This document shows positions 31,892 through 41,628 of a DNA stretch of 43,360 nt, piece after piece. The notes below the pieces were generated by a model, which saw only the letters and a program-made list of their open reading frames with translations, made no database searches and was not told the origin of the DNA. Within the stretch, counting starts at the first letter, position 1, and every line of letters begins with the position of its first letter. A program made the translations under genes and the position numbers. Source of the DNA: Marinomonas spartinae (GTDB taxonomy: Bacteria; Pseudomonadota; Gammaproteobacteria; Pseudomonadales; Marinomonadaceae); assembly GCF_900089775.1 (NCBI RefSeq), contig NZ_FLOB01000021.1:1-43360 (forward strand). Reading direction: 5' to 3'.

Positions 31892-34270
31892 ATGACGAAT
31901 CACTCATCTCTGGCTAATCGTAACCCACCTCAATTTGAGCTGTCCCAGATTAAATCTCTGGTCAAGGAACTGTATGGTCTAGAAGGCAGTTTCACCGCAC
32001 TGAATAGCGAACGGGATCTCGCTTGGCTGATTCGTAATGAAGAGGGCCCTCAAGGAGTGATCAAAATTTCCAATGCTCAAGAGCCCGAAGGGATTGTTGA
32101 CCTCCAAATAAAGGCGGTCGAACATATCCTTGAGCAAGACCCTACCTTGGTCGTACCTCCTGTCATACCAACCCGTCAGCATAACGCCTACGAGTGGATT
32201 ACGTCCGAGCTAAGTGGCGAGCGTCATATGATACGCCTAATTGCGTTTATGGATGGCCGTGTTGTGGAAAATACCCCAGAAGCCTATTGCGATGAGTATT
32301 ACTTTAATATCGGTGCCACCATGGGACGGATGAACGCCGCGCTACAAAGTTTTTATCACCCCTATGCAGGCAGTAACCAGCACCTTTGGGATCTAGGACA
32401 TTGTCTGCAATTACGCGATATGCTCCCGGGCCTACCAGAAGGGGAACTGCGCGACCTACTCACTTCTACCTTCGATAAAGCAGAGCATCACACCCTGCCA
32501 GCCCTGAAGAAAACACGCTGCCAACTGGTGCATCAGGACGCTAACGACGCCAATGTGATGGTAAGTCATGACGATCCGACTGAAATAGCTGCGATTCTGG
32601 ACTTCGGAGATGTGGCATTTAACAGCATTTTAGCAGAAATCGTTACCATCTCTGAGACCTACGCCGAAGGCGAGGAAGACCCCATCCGCCCCTTATTGCA
32701 TGTTGCCCAAGGGTACGACAGCGCCTATCCCCTCACAGGACAAGAAGTCGATTTACTGTTTGATGTGATGCATCTACGACTGGCGATAGCCTCTCTTATC
32801 ATCAACTACCGCAAACTTAACGACCCCGAGGCAGGAACACATCTGGAAGATCGCTTCTTTACCAAGATGCTATTCAAGCTGAACGAAATGGGCCAAGAAA
32901 CCGTTACGCGCCGGTTGCGTGACGCCTTGCGCTTCCCTGTCTACAGCCCAATTGACAACAAGGGGCCTCAATTTTCAGATCATCAAGAGGCGTTAGTCCA
33001 ACAAAGAGAGCAGCATCTGGGTAAGATTTGGCACTTTTATGATCAGCCATTGCACATCACACGTGCTCAAGGCGGCTGGATGTATAGTGCAGATGGCACA
33101 GCCTATCTTGATGCTTACAATAACGTTCCCCAAATGGGCCATTGCAACCCACATATTGTCAAGGCAATCGCTCGTCAGGCCGAGGCTCTGAACACCAATA
33201 CACGCTATATGTGTGACATTGTCGCGGACTACGCCGCAAGACTGACCAAGGACCTTCCCGACCATCTGGATACTTGCATTTTTGTCAATTCTGGCAGCGA
33301 AGCCAACGACCTAGCGATACAGATAGCCCAGTCTCTAAGTGGTCATCAGGGTGGCTTAGTCCTTAATAACGCCTACCATGGTTGTACTGAGCTGACGACG
33401 AAATATTCTCCTGAATCATGGCTACATCTGCCAGAAGCACAATACCCGACACAGATCGAGTGTCTAATCGAGCCGGATATGTACAACGGCACTTACGCGG
33501 ATCATCCCGATGCGGCAGCCCTTTACGCAGCGGATGCTGACCGTGCCATACAAGCTCTAAATCAGCGCGACTTTCAGCCAGCCGCCCTTATACTCGATAC
33601 GGCCATGTGCGCCCACGGCGTCATCACTCCGCCCGACAGCTACTTTGACCGAATTGCCGATAAAGTCCATGCGGCGGGGGGGTATGTTATCGCCGATGAA
33701 GTGCAAGCAGGCCTCGGACGAATGGGAACTTTTTGGGGCTTCATGGGAGCGGGATTGAACCCAGAAAAAGTCGATTTTATTACCATGGGTAAGCCCGTCG
33801 CTAACGGTCATCCACTGGGTGTGGTGATTCTTTCTAGCCAGATGATGAAGCAGTTCATCGGTGGCACCCATCCTCTTCTGTTCAGTACCTTTGGCGGAAA
33901 TACCGTTGCCTGTGCGGCAGGAATGGCCGTGCTTGACGTCATCGAACGTGAAAAACTGGTACAGAAATCCAATGACATTGGCGACCAGCTACGCGCAAGA
34001 CTCCGCCAGTTAGCAGAAAAACACCCTCTTATCGGTGATGTCCGCGGGCGCGGGATGTTAGTAGGCTTGGAGCTAGTGACAAGCAGGGAAAACCGCACTC
34101 CAGCGGAAAAAGAAACAGAGCAATTGATTAATGAGATGATCAAACGCCAAGTCATGATCGGAAAATCCCTTCCGGGCACCCTAAAAATTCGGCCATCATT
34201 GACTTGGGGGAAAGAGGAAGTGGATTTCTTTATCAACGCAATGGACGAAAGCCTGAAGGCGCTTAGCTAA
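31892..34270 (+). CDS. Fused APH-type kinase / class III PLP enzyme (possible amino-alcohol kinase and phospho-lyase)
   Basis: 792 residues. The N-terminal kinase domain (about 20-345) has the Brenner motif H214-QD-AND-A-N221 and D237-FGD. The C-terminal class III aminotransferase fold (about 365-790) has NSGSEANDLA (466-475), DEVQAGLGR (602-610) and the PLP lysine K634 in TMGKPVANGHP. The same pair of activities, separate in animals, degrades 5-hydroxylysine and phosphoethanolamine (HYKK with PHYKPL; ETNPPL). Here they are fused, without the extra M23 domain seen in some longer bacterial relatives. The likely product is an aldehyde for the divergent ALDH. Substrate is inferred, not shown. 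GAAAGGA precedes the ATG. Confidence 0.88.
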   Translation: MTNHSSLANRNPPQFELSQIKSLVKELYGLEGSFTALNSERDLAWLIRNEEGPQGVIKISNAQEPEGIVDLQIKAVEHILEQDPTLVVPPVIPTRQHNAYEWITSELSGERHMIRLIAFMDGRVVENTPEAYCDEYYFNIGATMGRMNAALQSFYHPYAGSNQHLWDLGHCLQLRDMLPGLPEGELRDLLTSTFDKAEHHTLPALKKTRCQLVHQDANDANVMVSHDDPTEIAAILDFGDVAFNSILAEIVTISETYAEGEEDPIRPLLHVAQGYDSAYPLTGQEVDLLFDVMHLRLAIASLIINYRKLNDPEAGTHLEDRFFTKMLFKLNEMGQETVTRRLRDALRFPVYSPIDNKGPQFSDHQEALVQQREQHLGKIWHFYDQPLHITRAQGGWMYSADGTAYLDAYNNVPQMGHCNPHIVKAIARQAEALNTNTRYMCDIVADYAARLTKDLPDHLDTCIFVNSGSEANDLAIQIAQSLSGHQGGLVLNNAYHGCTELTTKYSPESWLHLPEAQYPTQIECLIEPDMYNGTYADHPDAAALYAADADRAIQALNQRDFQPAALILDTAMCAHGVITPPDSYFDRIADKVHAAGGYVIADEVQAGLGRMGTFWGFMGAGLNPEKVDFITMGKPVANGHPLGVVILSSQMMKQFIGGTHPLLFSTFGGNTVACAAGMAVLDVIEREKLVQKSNDIGDQLRARLRQLAEKHPLIGDVRGRGMLVGLELVTSRENRTPAEKETEQLINEMIKRQVMIGKSLPGTLKIRPSLTWGKEEVDFFINAMDESLKALS

Positions 34271-34318
34271 ATTAGCGACTCTGTCGTTTTAGGGAAACAA
34301 GAACACAGTCTGTCATTA

Positions 34319-34351
34319 AATAGCCTAGCTGGCCGAATCGGCTAGGCTATT
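34319..34351. terminator. Hairpin after the fusion gene
   Basis: Stem AATAGCCTAGC with GCTAGGCTATT (11 bp) 49 bp after the stop. There is only a short A/T tract afterwards, so termination is likely but may be incomplete. Confidence 0.6.
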
Positions 34352-34417
34352 ATAAACAACAAGACAATTCAAAATGTGTTAGGGTTAAACCCGTCTTTTA
34401 CGGTGGCCTTTCCAGTT

Positions 34418-34444
34418 CCCTCCCCATATTTAATGGGAGGGAAT
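34418..34444. other. GC-rich hairpin in the acnA upstream gap
   Basis: TTCCCTCCC pairs with GGGAGGGAA across an AT-rich loop, nine base pairs. It may be a terminator or a structured leader element. The 630-bp gap from 34271 to 34899 otherwise holds only the hairpin at 34319 and the small frame at 34665. Confidence 0.45.
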
Positions 34445-34664
34445 GACACTTTCTTCATCAAAAAATAGACAGCTCAATCATTTTTCAACTTTTTTGCTTT
34501 TTGTTAGATGAATGCAATGCAGCTCTCTTCTCTAGAAGAATAAACGAGAGCCTGACACGCTAAGGTTTTCTGCGACAAAGGGCACACTTAGCCACCCAAT
34601 TGTCCTAAAAATTAAATGCGAAAGAATTAAGGTTCGTGTTTATCACACAGGTCTAAAAGGTGGG

Positions 34665-34715
34665 ATGAAAGCAAGCAAAAGGAGGCATATCATGCAAGTG
34701 AGGTCGTCTAAGTAA
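34665..34715 (+). CDS. Possible 16-residue leader peptide upstream of acnA
   Basis: ATG at 34665 after AAAAGGTGGG opens MKASKRRHIMQVRSSK and a TAA. An internal in-frame ATG at 34692 has an even better AAAAGGAGG upstream. Two good ribosome sites on one tiny basic frame, 185 bp before acnA, are unusual. No known leader-peptide pattern is recognised, and it may be chance. Confidence 0.3.
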   Translation: MKASKRRHIMQVRSSK

Positions 34716-34899
34716 AAAAGTACTGTTACACTTTTTTCTTTCATCGAACTGCACTATAAGTAGAGGTGTTTTTAAATATATCTGCCGAATAGAAACCTTT
34801 GTACGAAATCGCAAGCGAAGCCAATGGAAGGCTCTTTTTAACCACAAGGAGGCAAACGCAGTAATCGTGCAATGATCTCTAAAACCAAAGGGGAACAAG

Positions 34900-37644
34900 A
34901 TGAACAATAGTTTCGATACCCAGCAACAGATCACTGTTAACGGCGAGCAATTTCATATCCATTCCTTAAAAGGGCTTGGCGATAAAGCCAAACGACTGCC
35001 ATTTTCTTTGAAAATATTACTCGAAAACCTTCTTCGCAACGAAGATGGCGTTAATATCAAAGAGCACGATATCCAAGCTTTACTAGATTGGGATCCTCAA
35101 GCCAAACCTGCTTCCGAAGTTGCTTTTACCCCCGCCCGAGTTGTCATGCAAGATTTTACGGGTGTCCCAGCCATTGTGGATCTGGCGGCTATGCGTGACG
35201 CCATGGAAAAGTTAGGCGGTGATCCCGCTAAAATCAACCCGTTATCGCCTGCAGAATTGGTGATTGACCACTCCGTGCAAGTCGATGGTTATGGTAACTC
35301 TCGTGCATTTGATTTAAATACCAAGCTGGAATATGAAAGAAACAAAGAGCGCTACGAGTTCTTACGCTGGGGACAAACCGCCTTTGATAACCTTAAAGTC
35401 GTGCCACCCGCTACCGGCATTGTTCACCAGGTCAATTTAGAATATCTAGCCCGTGTGGTATTTAACGAAGATCGCAACGGCCAAAAGTTTGCTTACCCAG
35501 ATACGTTAGTAGGCACCGACTCTCATACCACAATGATAAACGGCTTAGGCATTCTGGGTTGGGGAGTTGGCGGCATTGAAGCCGAAGCCGCCATGCTTGG
35601 CCAACCCATTAGTTTACTGATTCCTCAGGTTGTTGGCGTTAAATTAAGCGGCCGCCTACCAGAAGGCACCACTGCCACTGACCTCGTTCTAACCATCACT
35701 GAAATGCTGCGGAAGCATGGCGTTGTTGGTAAATTTGTCGAATTTTACGGTGACGGTCTCGCTGATTTACCCCTTGCCGATAGAGCGACCATTGCCAATA
35801 TGGCACCAGAATATGGTGCAACCTGTGGTATTTTCCCGATTGATGACGAAACCATTAATTATCTTCGTTTAACCAACCGTGATGAAACACAACTTAACCT
35901 AATTGAAGACTACGCAAAACACCAAGGACTATGGCGTAATGATGGTGATGAAGCCGACTATACCGATGCCCTTGAACTGGACCTAGCGAGTGTTGTGCCA
36001 AGCCTTGCTGGCCCTAAACGTCCACAGGATAGAATTGCTCTTGATAAAGCGGGTGACGCGATTCGCCAACATTTAAAAGGCTTTCAAGACGAACGTCTGG
36101 CTCGTGAAGAAAAGAGCAGTGAAGAACACATTCGTATAGAAAGCGAAGGTCCTGTCACCCATCCTGATGAATCCGTTGATGAAGCCCCCATAAAAGGCGC
36201 TGCCATCGTACATTATAACGGCCAAGAATTTGAATTGAGTGATGGCGCTTGTGTTATCGCCGCCATTACCAGCTGTACCAATACTTCCAATCCAAGCGTT
36301 ATTTTAGCGGCCGGTTTAGTGGCTAAAAAAGCAAAAGAATTGGGCATTAATGTTAAACCTTGGGTTAAAACATCACTGGCACCTGGTTCTAAAGTGGTCA
36401 CCGACTACTTAGAAAAAGCAGGGTTAATGGATGACCTAGAAAATCTTGGCTTTAACCTTGTCGGCTATGGCTGCACCACTTGTATCGGTAACTCAGGTCC
36501 ATTAGCCAGTGAAATATCTGATGCTATTCAAAAAAATCAACTGATTGTTAGTTCTATTTTATCGGGGAACCGAAATTTTGAAGGGCGAATTCACCAAGAT
36601 GTGAAAATGAACTTCCTTGCCTCACCACCGCTTGTTGTCGCTTATGCCCTTGCTGGTCGTACCGATATTGATGTTTATAAGGAACCGCTAGCGCAAGACG
36701 CAAACGGCAAAGAGATTTACCTAAAAGACATTTGGCCAAGTGTTAAAGAAGTCAGTGATCTTGTCAAAGAGATCGTGACCAAAGAAATGTTCGCCAAAAG
36801 CTACGCTAACGTATACGAAGGCGATAACCACTGGCAACAAATTAAAATACCCGATGGCAAGCTTTACGACTGGAATGACACATCAACCTATATTAAAAAA
36901 GTCACCTTCTTTGATGGTATGAGTATTGATCCTCCAGGTGTTCCAACCATTGAAGGGGCGCGCTGCTTAGCCAAACTGGGAGATTCAGTCACTACCGACC
37001 ATATTTCTCCAGCAGGTTCAATCAAAGCGGACTCTCCAGCGGGTTTATACCTGCAAGAACATGGTGTCGAAAAAGCGCAGTTTAATTCATACGGCTCGCG
37101 CCGAGGCAACCACGAAGTCATGGTACGCGGCACATTCGCCAACGTAAGGCTAAAAAATCTGCTTGCCCCTGGCACGGAAGGCGGTATTACGCGTACTCAG
37201 CCTGACAATAACTTGGCCAGCATTTATGATGCTTCGGTGACCTACCATAAGGAAAACACCCCGCTTATTATTTTAGCAGGCAAAGAGTACGGTACAGGTT
37301 CGTCACGGGATTGGGCGGCGAAAGGCTCATTGTTACTGGGGGTTAAAGCCGTCATTGCAGAAAGTTATGAACGAATTCATCGCTCTAATTTAATAGGCAT
37401 GGGCGTCTTACCACTTCAATTCAAAGACGGTGAAAGTTACGAATCGCTTGGTCTAACAGGGCAAGAACAATTTGATATCAAAGGTTTGCTCGACAAAGCC
37501 GATGATGTCACCGTTGTGGCGACCAATAACGAGGGTAATAAAATAACCTTCAGTGCTGACATACGCATTGATACGCCAAAAGAATGGGATTACTACAAGC
37601 ATGGCGGGATTTTACAATACGTATTGCGAGATATGCTCGACTAA
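34900..37644 (+). CDS. acnA: Aconitate hydratase AcnA
   Basis: 914 residues, a normal length for the AcnA/IRP1 type (E. coli AcnA is 891). It interconverts citrate and isocitrate in the TCA cycle. The [4Fe-4S] ligands are C459 in ITSCTNTSNP and C525/C528 in YGCTTCIGNSG, with the spacing of E. coli AcnA. VGTDSHTTMINGLGILGWGVGG and the C-terminal GKEYGTGSSRDWAAKG active-site loop are intact. AGGGGAAC lies just before the ATG. A perfect terminator follows. The long upstream gap suggests regulation, but no regulator site is recognised. Confidence 0.97.
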   Translation: MNNSFDTQQQITVNGEQFHIHSLKGLGDKAKRLPFSLKILLENLLRNEDGVNIKEHDIQALLDWDPQAKPASEVAFTPARVVMQDFTGVPAIVDLAAMRDAMEKLGGDPAKINPLSPAELVIDHSVQVDGYGNSRAFDLNTKLEYERNKERYEFLRWGQTAFDNLKVVPPATGIVHQVNLEYLARVVFNEDRNGQKFAYPDTLVGTDSHTTMINGLGILGWGVGGIEAEAAMLGQPISLLIPQVVGVKLSGRLPEGTTATDLVLTITEMLRKHGVVGKFVEFYGDGLADLPLADRATIANMAPEYGATCGIFPIDDETINYLRLTNRDETQLNLIEDYAKHQGLWRNDGDEADYTDALELDLASVVPSLAGPKRPQDRIALDKAGDAIRQHLKGFQDERLAREEKSSEEHIRIESEGPVTHPDESVDEAPIKGAAIVHYNGQEFELSDGACVIAAITSCTNTSNPSVILAAGLVAKKAKELGINVKPWVKTSLAPGSKVVTDYLEKAGLMDDLENLGFNLVGYGCTTCIGNSGPLASEISDAIQKNQLIVSSILSGNRNFEGRIHQDVKMNFLASPPLVVAYALAGRTDIDVYKEPLAQDANGKEIYLKDIWPSVKEVSDLVKEIVTKEMFAKSYANVYEGDNHWQQIKIPDGKLYDWNDTSTYIKKVTFFDGMSIDPPGVPTIEGARCLAKLGDSVTTDHISPAGSIKADSPAGLYLQEHGVEKAQFNSYGSRRGNHEVMVRGTFANVRLKNLLAPGTEGGITRTQPDNNLASIYDASVTYHKENTPLIILAGKEYGTGSSRDWAAKGSLLLGVKAVIAESYERIHRSNLIGMGVLPLQFKDGESYESLGLTGQEQFDIKGLLDKADDVTVVATNNEGNKITFSADIRIDTPKEWDYYKHGGILQYVLRDMLD

Positions 37645-37664
37645 TCCCCCACCCGTTCCATAAC

Positions 37665-37710
37665 AAAACACCCAGTCTAGCTCACTGTTGAGCTAGACTG
37701 GGTGTTTTTT
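37665..37710 (+). terminator. Strong Rho-independent terminator after acnA
   Basis: A 20-bp near-perfect stem (left arm 37665-37684, right arm 37689-37708) around the loop CTGT, followed by T-rich sequence. It also has A-rich sequence on the left, so it can serve the GNAT gene on the minus strand. Confidence 0.9.
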
Positions 37711-37727
37711 ATTGCACTCTTTTCTCT

Positions 37728-38219
37728 CTATAAATAAACGTCAGTCTGGTTAATTTTCTTCACCATGTTAATGCTCACGGCGTCATAACCCATTTCGTTA
37801 TAAAGCTTTTGTGCCGCAGCATTGTGAGAAAAGACATGCAAGCCAATATTGACAATATTATGTGTCGCCGCGAAGTCTTCAATTTCCCGCAGAGCAAGCT
37901 TGGCATAACCTTTTCGACGATACTCTGCCTTGACTTCTAAATCGTAAATAAACACTGTGCTTGTCGTTGTACTATTCTCCAGCGACAACCAGACCATGCC
38001 CACTGTCTCATTCACTTCAGGCTCTTTCATTTCAAAAAAATGATGGTTTTCTGTGTCTAATCCGCATGGTAACAATCGCTCAATATCACGCCTAGCTCGA
38101 GATAATGATCCAGACTTTTGCCACCGACCAGCCTCTACATTCTCCTTTGCGTATTGCACCATCAACTCTTCAATATAAGGTGCAAAAAAGGGCTTTGACA
38201 TGGGTACCAAGAAAGACAT
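37728..38219 (-). CDS. GNAT family N-acetyltransferase
   Basis: 163 residues. Motif A reads FIYDLEVKAEYRRKGYAKLALREIE and motif B NIGLHVFSHNAAAQKLYNEMGY, the standard two-motif GNAT layout. The N-terminal PYIEELMVQYAKENVEAGRW helix pair resembles GNATs related to YycN/PA4866-type enzymes. TTGGAG lies five bases before the ATG. It is a single gene sharing the acnA terminator. Substrate unknown. Confidence 0.9.
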   Translation of the reverse strand: MSFLVPMSKPFFAPYIEELMVQYAKENVEAGRWQKSGSLSRARRDIERLLPCGLDTENHHFFEMKEPEVNETVGMVWLSLENSTTTSTVFIYDLEVKAEYRRKGYAKLALREIEDFAATHNIVNIGLHVFSHNAAAQKLYNEMGYDAVSINMVKKINQTDVYL

Positions 38220-38338
38220 ACTGACTCCAATTCATACGTGGCAGAACAATTCCTACTCTCATACCTAAGTATGCCGTAACACTTCATGGCAAAACAATAG
38301 AAAGCAGACAATGTATTCGTCACTTATGCCCTGCTAAC

Positions 38339-39613
38339 TCACGCAGGCAAAAGACCAAAATCCCGCAACGCTTTGATGGCATTGTCGACGCCATTTTCCG
38401 CTTGCATCATCCTTGCCACCGTACTGGCTCTTGCTCGCATTTCCGTACTCGCTGCAACAGTGATGGCCTTTGTTAAGTCTGACGAGGTTAAGGTTTCGCG
38501 CGGTAAAGCTCTAGGTGCCACACCAAGTCTTTCCAGACGCTGTGCCCAAAATGGCTGATCACCAAAAACAGGCACAACAACCGATGGAATTCCTGCGCGG
38601 AGCACAGCATGGGTCGTGCCTGCACCGCCGTGATGGACAGCCAATGCGATACGGGGGAAAAGCCAATCATGTGGAATATGGCCGACACTTAACATTTTGT
38701 CGCGACTGGCCTCAGACATGTTTTTGACATGCAAACCGCCCCACCCCGTCGCGATAATAACCCTTTGCCCGGTTTCTTCAATAGAGGCCTGAATCATATC
38801 CGTAAAAGCTTGGGCATCATGATGGAACATGCTGCCAAAACCGATGTAAATAGGCTTTGGCCCAGCCTGAAGAAAGTCAAGCAACTCTGACGGAGGTTCC
38901 CAAGCGGCACCCGTTTCAAGCATCCATGGTCCGGTTGTCTGAATTCTTGATGGCCAGTTTTTGCGTGGCTCAATAAGGCATGGGCTGTAAGCAAACATCT
39001 TTGGACGCTGAAATTTCTTATGATGGTACGGGCCGAAACGTGGATAAGCCGCTAACCCCAGCTGTGGCCGAACCACTTTGTTATAAACCGGTTGATAGAC
39101 ATGCCACACAATTTGGCGAGTAAGGTGACCAAGGCCCACATTTATCGCTGGTGGCAGGCTCTTCATCCAACCAGGCAAAGGCATGATAGGAGCATGATGT
39201 GATGGCATGGTTGGCACTAACTGGGTTTCAACGACTGGAATCCCGAACGCTTCACCAAGCGATTGCGCCAGAAAATACACCATGCCATTGCCAATCAACA
39301 GGTCTGTATCTTGTGCCGCCTGCCGCCCCTGTTCAGGCCAGTCTTGGCTCATTTCCAAAAGCTGGGCTTGAAACGCCTTCGCCATGGCCAATGTTGATAA
39401 ACCGCGTTTTTGCAGGTCTTTGTCACGGCGCATCCAATCCATGAAATCACCAGTTAAGGGCGAAAATTCAAGTCCGTGATCCACAACTGGACTTTGGCAG
39501 CTCATATCCGTGGCTATTCTGACCTGATGACCTAGTTTTTTAAGACCAACAGCAAGTGCAACAAGTGGGCGTACATCCCCTTCTGTACCGATCGTTAAAA
39601 TCACAATCTGCAT
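38339..39613 (-). CDS. GT1-type glycosyltransferase (MGT-like)
   Basis: 424 residues from the ATG at 39613, supported by AAAGG upstream; a frame to 39640 adds nine unneeded residues. The N-terminal acceptor domain begins IVILTIGTEGDVRPLVALAVGL. The C-terminal nucleotide-sugar domain has KPIYIGFGSMF, RVIIATGWGG and the signature ALAVHHGGAGTTHAVLRAGIPSVVVP, then DQPFWAQRL. It is of the macrolide/sterol/rhamnosyl glycosyltransferase type and probably modifies a small hydrophobic acceptor or lipid. Its last 70 codons recur as a fragment at 4600-4829. Acceptor unknown. Confidence 0.92.
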   Translation of the reverse strand: MQIVILTIGTEGDVRPLVALAVGLKKLGHQVRIATDMSCQSPVVDHGLEFSPLTGDFMDWMRRDKDLQKRGLSTLAMAKAFQAQLLEMSQDWPEQGRQAAQDTDLLIGNGMVYFLAQSLGEAFGIPVVETQLVPTMPSHHAPIMPLPGWMKSLPPAINVGLGHLTRQIVWHVYQPVYNKVVRPQLGLAAYPRFGPYHHKKFQRPKMFAYSPCLIEPRKNWPSRIQTTGPWMLETGAAWEPPSELLDFLQAGPKPIYIGFGSMFHHDAQAFTDMIQASIEETGQRVIIATGWGGLHVKNMSEASRDKMLSVGHIPHDWLFPRIALAVHHGGAGTTHAVLRAGIPSVVVPVFGDQPFWAQRLERLGVAPRALPRETLTSSDLTKAITVAASTEMRARASTVARMMQAENGVDNAIKALRDFGLLPA

Positions 39614-39872
39614 AAACGAGCCTTTTACAATATCATCCAATAATAAAAATCAAACCATCCATTGAGAACAAATCATAGTTCATACAATAGAGTTTACCAG
39701 TGAGAAGTCGAATTAGGCTCAAAGAAAATGACTTGTTTTAGTCTGTGGAGCATAGGAGGGTTTTAGTAGTGAAGGATTGGTAAATGAAGAGAAGTTAGAG
39801 CTGATTTTGGCACGCTAGGCGCAAAGCTGCATATTGTTTGATTTAGGACTGATAGGAGACGTTTGCGTTCAC

Positions 39873-39968
39873 TTATGTATGACCACCAATAAGCTCTTTG
39901 GGGGTTGTGATTCCAAGCCGCTGCAAGTCTGAAGTACCAGCCTTACCAATATTGGGTAAGTCAGTCAA
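39873..39968 (-). pseudogene. Fragment of a Cdd1-type helix-hairpin-helix protein
   Basis: The minus strand from a TTG at 39968 reads MTDLPNIGKAGTSDLQRLGI then TTPKELIGGHT and stop. This is the N-terminal helix-hairpin-helix part of Cdd1 (pathogenicity locus) proteins, which are normally about 90 residues and continue with the LY..LC and RHDPC segments. Those are missing, so this is a truncated remnant. The rest of the gap (39614-40141) holds nothing recognisable. Confidence 0.55.
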
Positions 39969-40141
39969 TTTATAGGTTCTGTACGATTAACTTTCAATGG
40001 ATTCATAGCACACAATAACCTCTCAAACACACTACCGGTGAGAAACAACGTCCACTTAGTTTGACGTGTTAGCAAGCCGCTTTTTCTACCTAGAAAAGCA
40101 CATCTATCATCTAGACGTGCTCTCCAAGTGATGGTTTAGCC

Positions 40142-41401
40142 CTAAGCAAGAGCTTGTCTAAAATCATCGATCAGGTCATTCGTATTTTCCAGCCCAAGGG
40201 ACAGTCGAATTAGGTTATCATCTATGCCCATACTGGCACGGCGCTCTGGCCCCATTTCCCAGAAGATGGTTCTAGCCACTGGAATCGCTAGGGTGCGGGT
40301 ATCGGATAGATGACTAGATAAAATCACCATTTGTAGACGATCTAAGAACGCCAAACAGTCAATAGTGTCGTCTAGTTCAAAGCTTAATAAACCGCCATAT
40401 AAACCACTAAATACCTCTGCTGCTCGTTCATGTTGTGCATGACTAGCAAGGCCAGGATAATAGACTCGTTTGATTTGTGGCTGTTGTTCTAACCATGTCG
40501 CCAGCGCTAATGCGTTATCACAGGTCGCTTTGATTCGTAGTGACAAGGTTTCAAGGCCAGTGGCAATACGATGAGCATCTTCTGCCCTTAAAGTTGCCCC
40601 CATATCACGTAAACCTTTTTTACGAATCTGGGTGATACCCCATTTAGCAGGGTCACCTTTTTGGTACGCTGGGTAGATATTAGAGTATGTGCTCCAGTCA
40701 AATAACCCAGTATCTGAAATAGAGCCACCCAGGGCATTGCCGTGGCCACCTATGCCCTTGCTTAGAGAGTGTATGACTAGGCTTGCACCAATGTTTTTAG
40801 ATTGCAGCAAAACTGGCGTCGTCATGGTGCTGTCCACCACATAAAGAATAGCGTGTTGTGCACACAGCTGGCCGATCTCGGCTAAAGCCGCGACTTGTGT
40901 GGCTGGGTTAGCAATCGTTTCGACAAAGACCATACGCGTATCAGAGCGAATGGCCGATGCAACCTGTTGTGGGTCTGTGGCGTCAACGAAACTTACCTCC
41001 ACTCCCAATTGAGAGAGGGTTCCCATAAAGCTATTTGTGTTTCCAAAAAGGAATTGGCTACAAATAATATGATCGCCATGGCGTAGTAAGGCGATCATCA
41101 TACCTGAAATTGCAGCCATGCCTGTGGTGAAGCAGCAGGTACTGTGGCTGTCTTCTAGCATATTAATTTGGGCTTCTAGAGCGGCGCCCGTTGGATTTCC
41201 TTGACGCGAGTAAACATAACCGGATTGCTTGCCTTGGAAAGTATCGACTAATGCTTGAGCAGTTGGGTACGCGTAAGTAGCGGAAACATGTAACGGTTTG
41301 CGCACCGCACCGTGCTCGGTGTTGGAACGGCGGTCGGCATGTAATAACTTAGATTCTGAGAAAGGTTTTGCTGTTGATTTACTCACTTGATTTGCCTTCA
41401 T
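40142..41401 (-). CDS. Trans-sulfuration PLP enzyme (cystathionine gamma-synthase family)
   Basis: 419 residues, Cys/Met metabolism PLP family. Y64 in GYVYSRQGNPT contacts PLP of the neighbouring subunit, D190 in VVDSTMTTP and K215 in IHSLSKGIGGHGNALGG bind the cofactor. The C-terminal GLYGGLLSFEL and IRLSLGLENTNDLIDDF are typical. It could be a cystathionine gamma-synthase, methionine gamma-lyase or O-acetylhomoserine sulfhydrylase; DSTMTTP and HSLSK alone do not decide. No sulfur-assimilation or met operon is adjacent. It acts in the cytoplasm as a tetramer by family analogy. Confidence 0.9.
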   Translation of the reverse strand: MKANQVSKSTAKPFSESKLLHADRRSNTEHGAVRKPLHVSATYAYPTAQALVDTFQGKQSGYVYSRQGNPTGAALEAQINMLEDSHSTCCFTTGMAAISGMMIALLRHGDHIICSQFLFGNTNSFMGTLSQLGVEVSFVDATDPQQVASAIRSDTRMVFVETIANPATQVAALAEIGQLCAQHAILYVVDSTMTTPVLLQSKNIGASLVIHSLSKGIGGHGNALGGSISDTGLFDWSTYSNIYPAYQKGDPAKWGITQIRKKGLRDMGATLRAEDAHRIATGLETLSLRIKATCDNALALATWLEQQPQIKRVYYPGLASHAQHERAAEVFSGLYGGLLSFELDDTIDCLAFLDRLQMVILSSHLSDTRTLAIPVARTIFWEMGPERRASMGIDDNLIRLSLGLENTNDLIDDFRQALA

Positions 41402-41628
41402 TTTGATAAGGTGTAGCGGTGTTAATAAACCATATCATGCTCTTCTATTGGTCCACTAGAGGAGTTTTGCTTTGCATCATCAGCTTAGACAAAAGTGGCA
41501 AGTCTTAACGGTTATCTTAGCTAATTTATTTACGACAAATTGTTCAGTAGAAACACTTCAGAACCAGCAGCAAAAAGGGGCTAAAAGCGCCCCTTACCAA
41601 AAGAACGCCTCTTAAAGGCTTTGTATGC

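Noticed and set aside
34653..34934. 93-residue minus-strand frame before acnA
   Set aside because: It overlaps the acnA start, has no ribosome site and reads as low-complexity hydrophobic and basic sequence.
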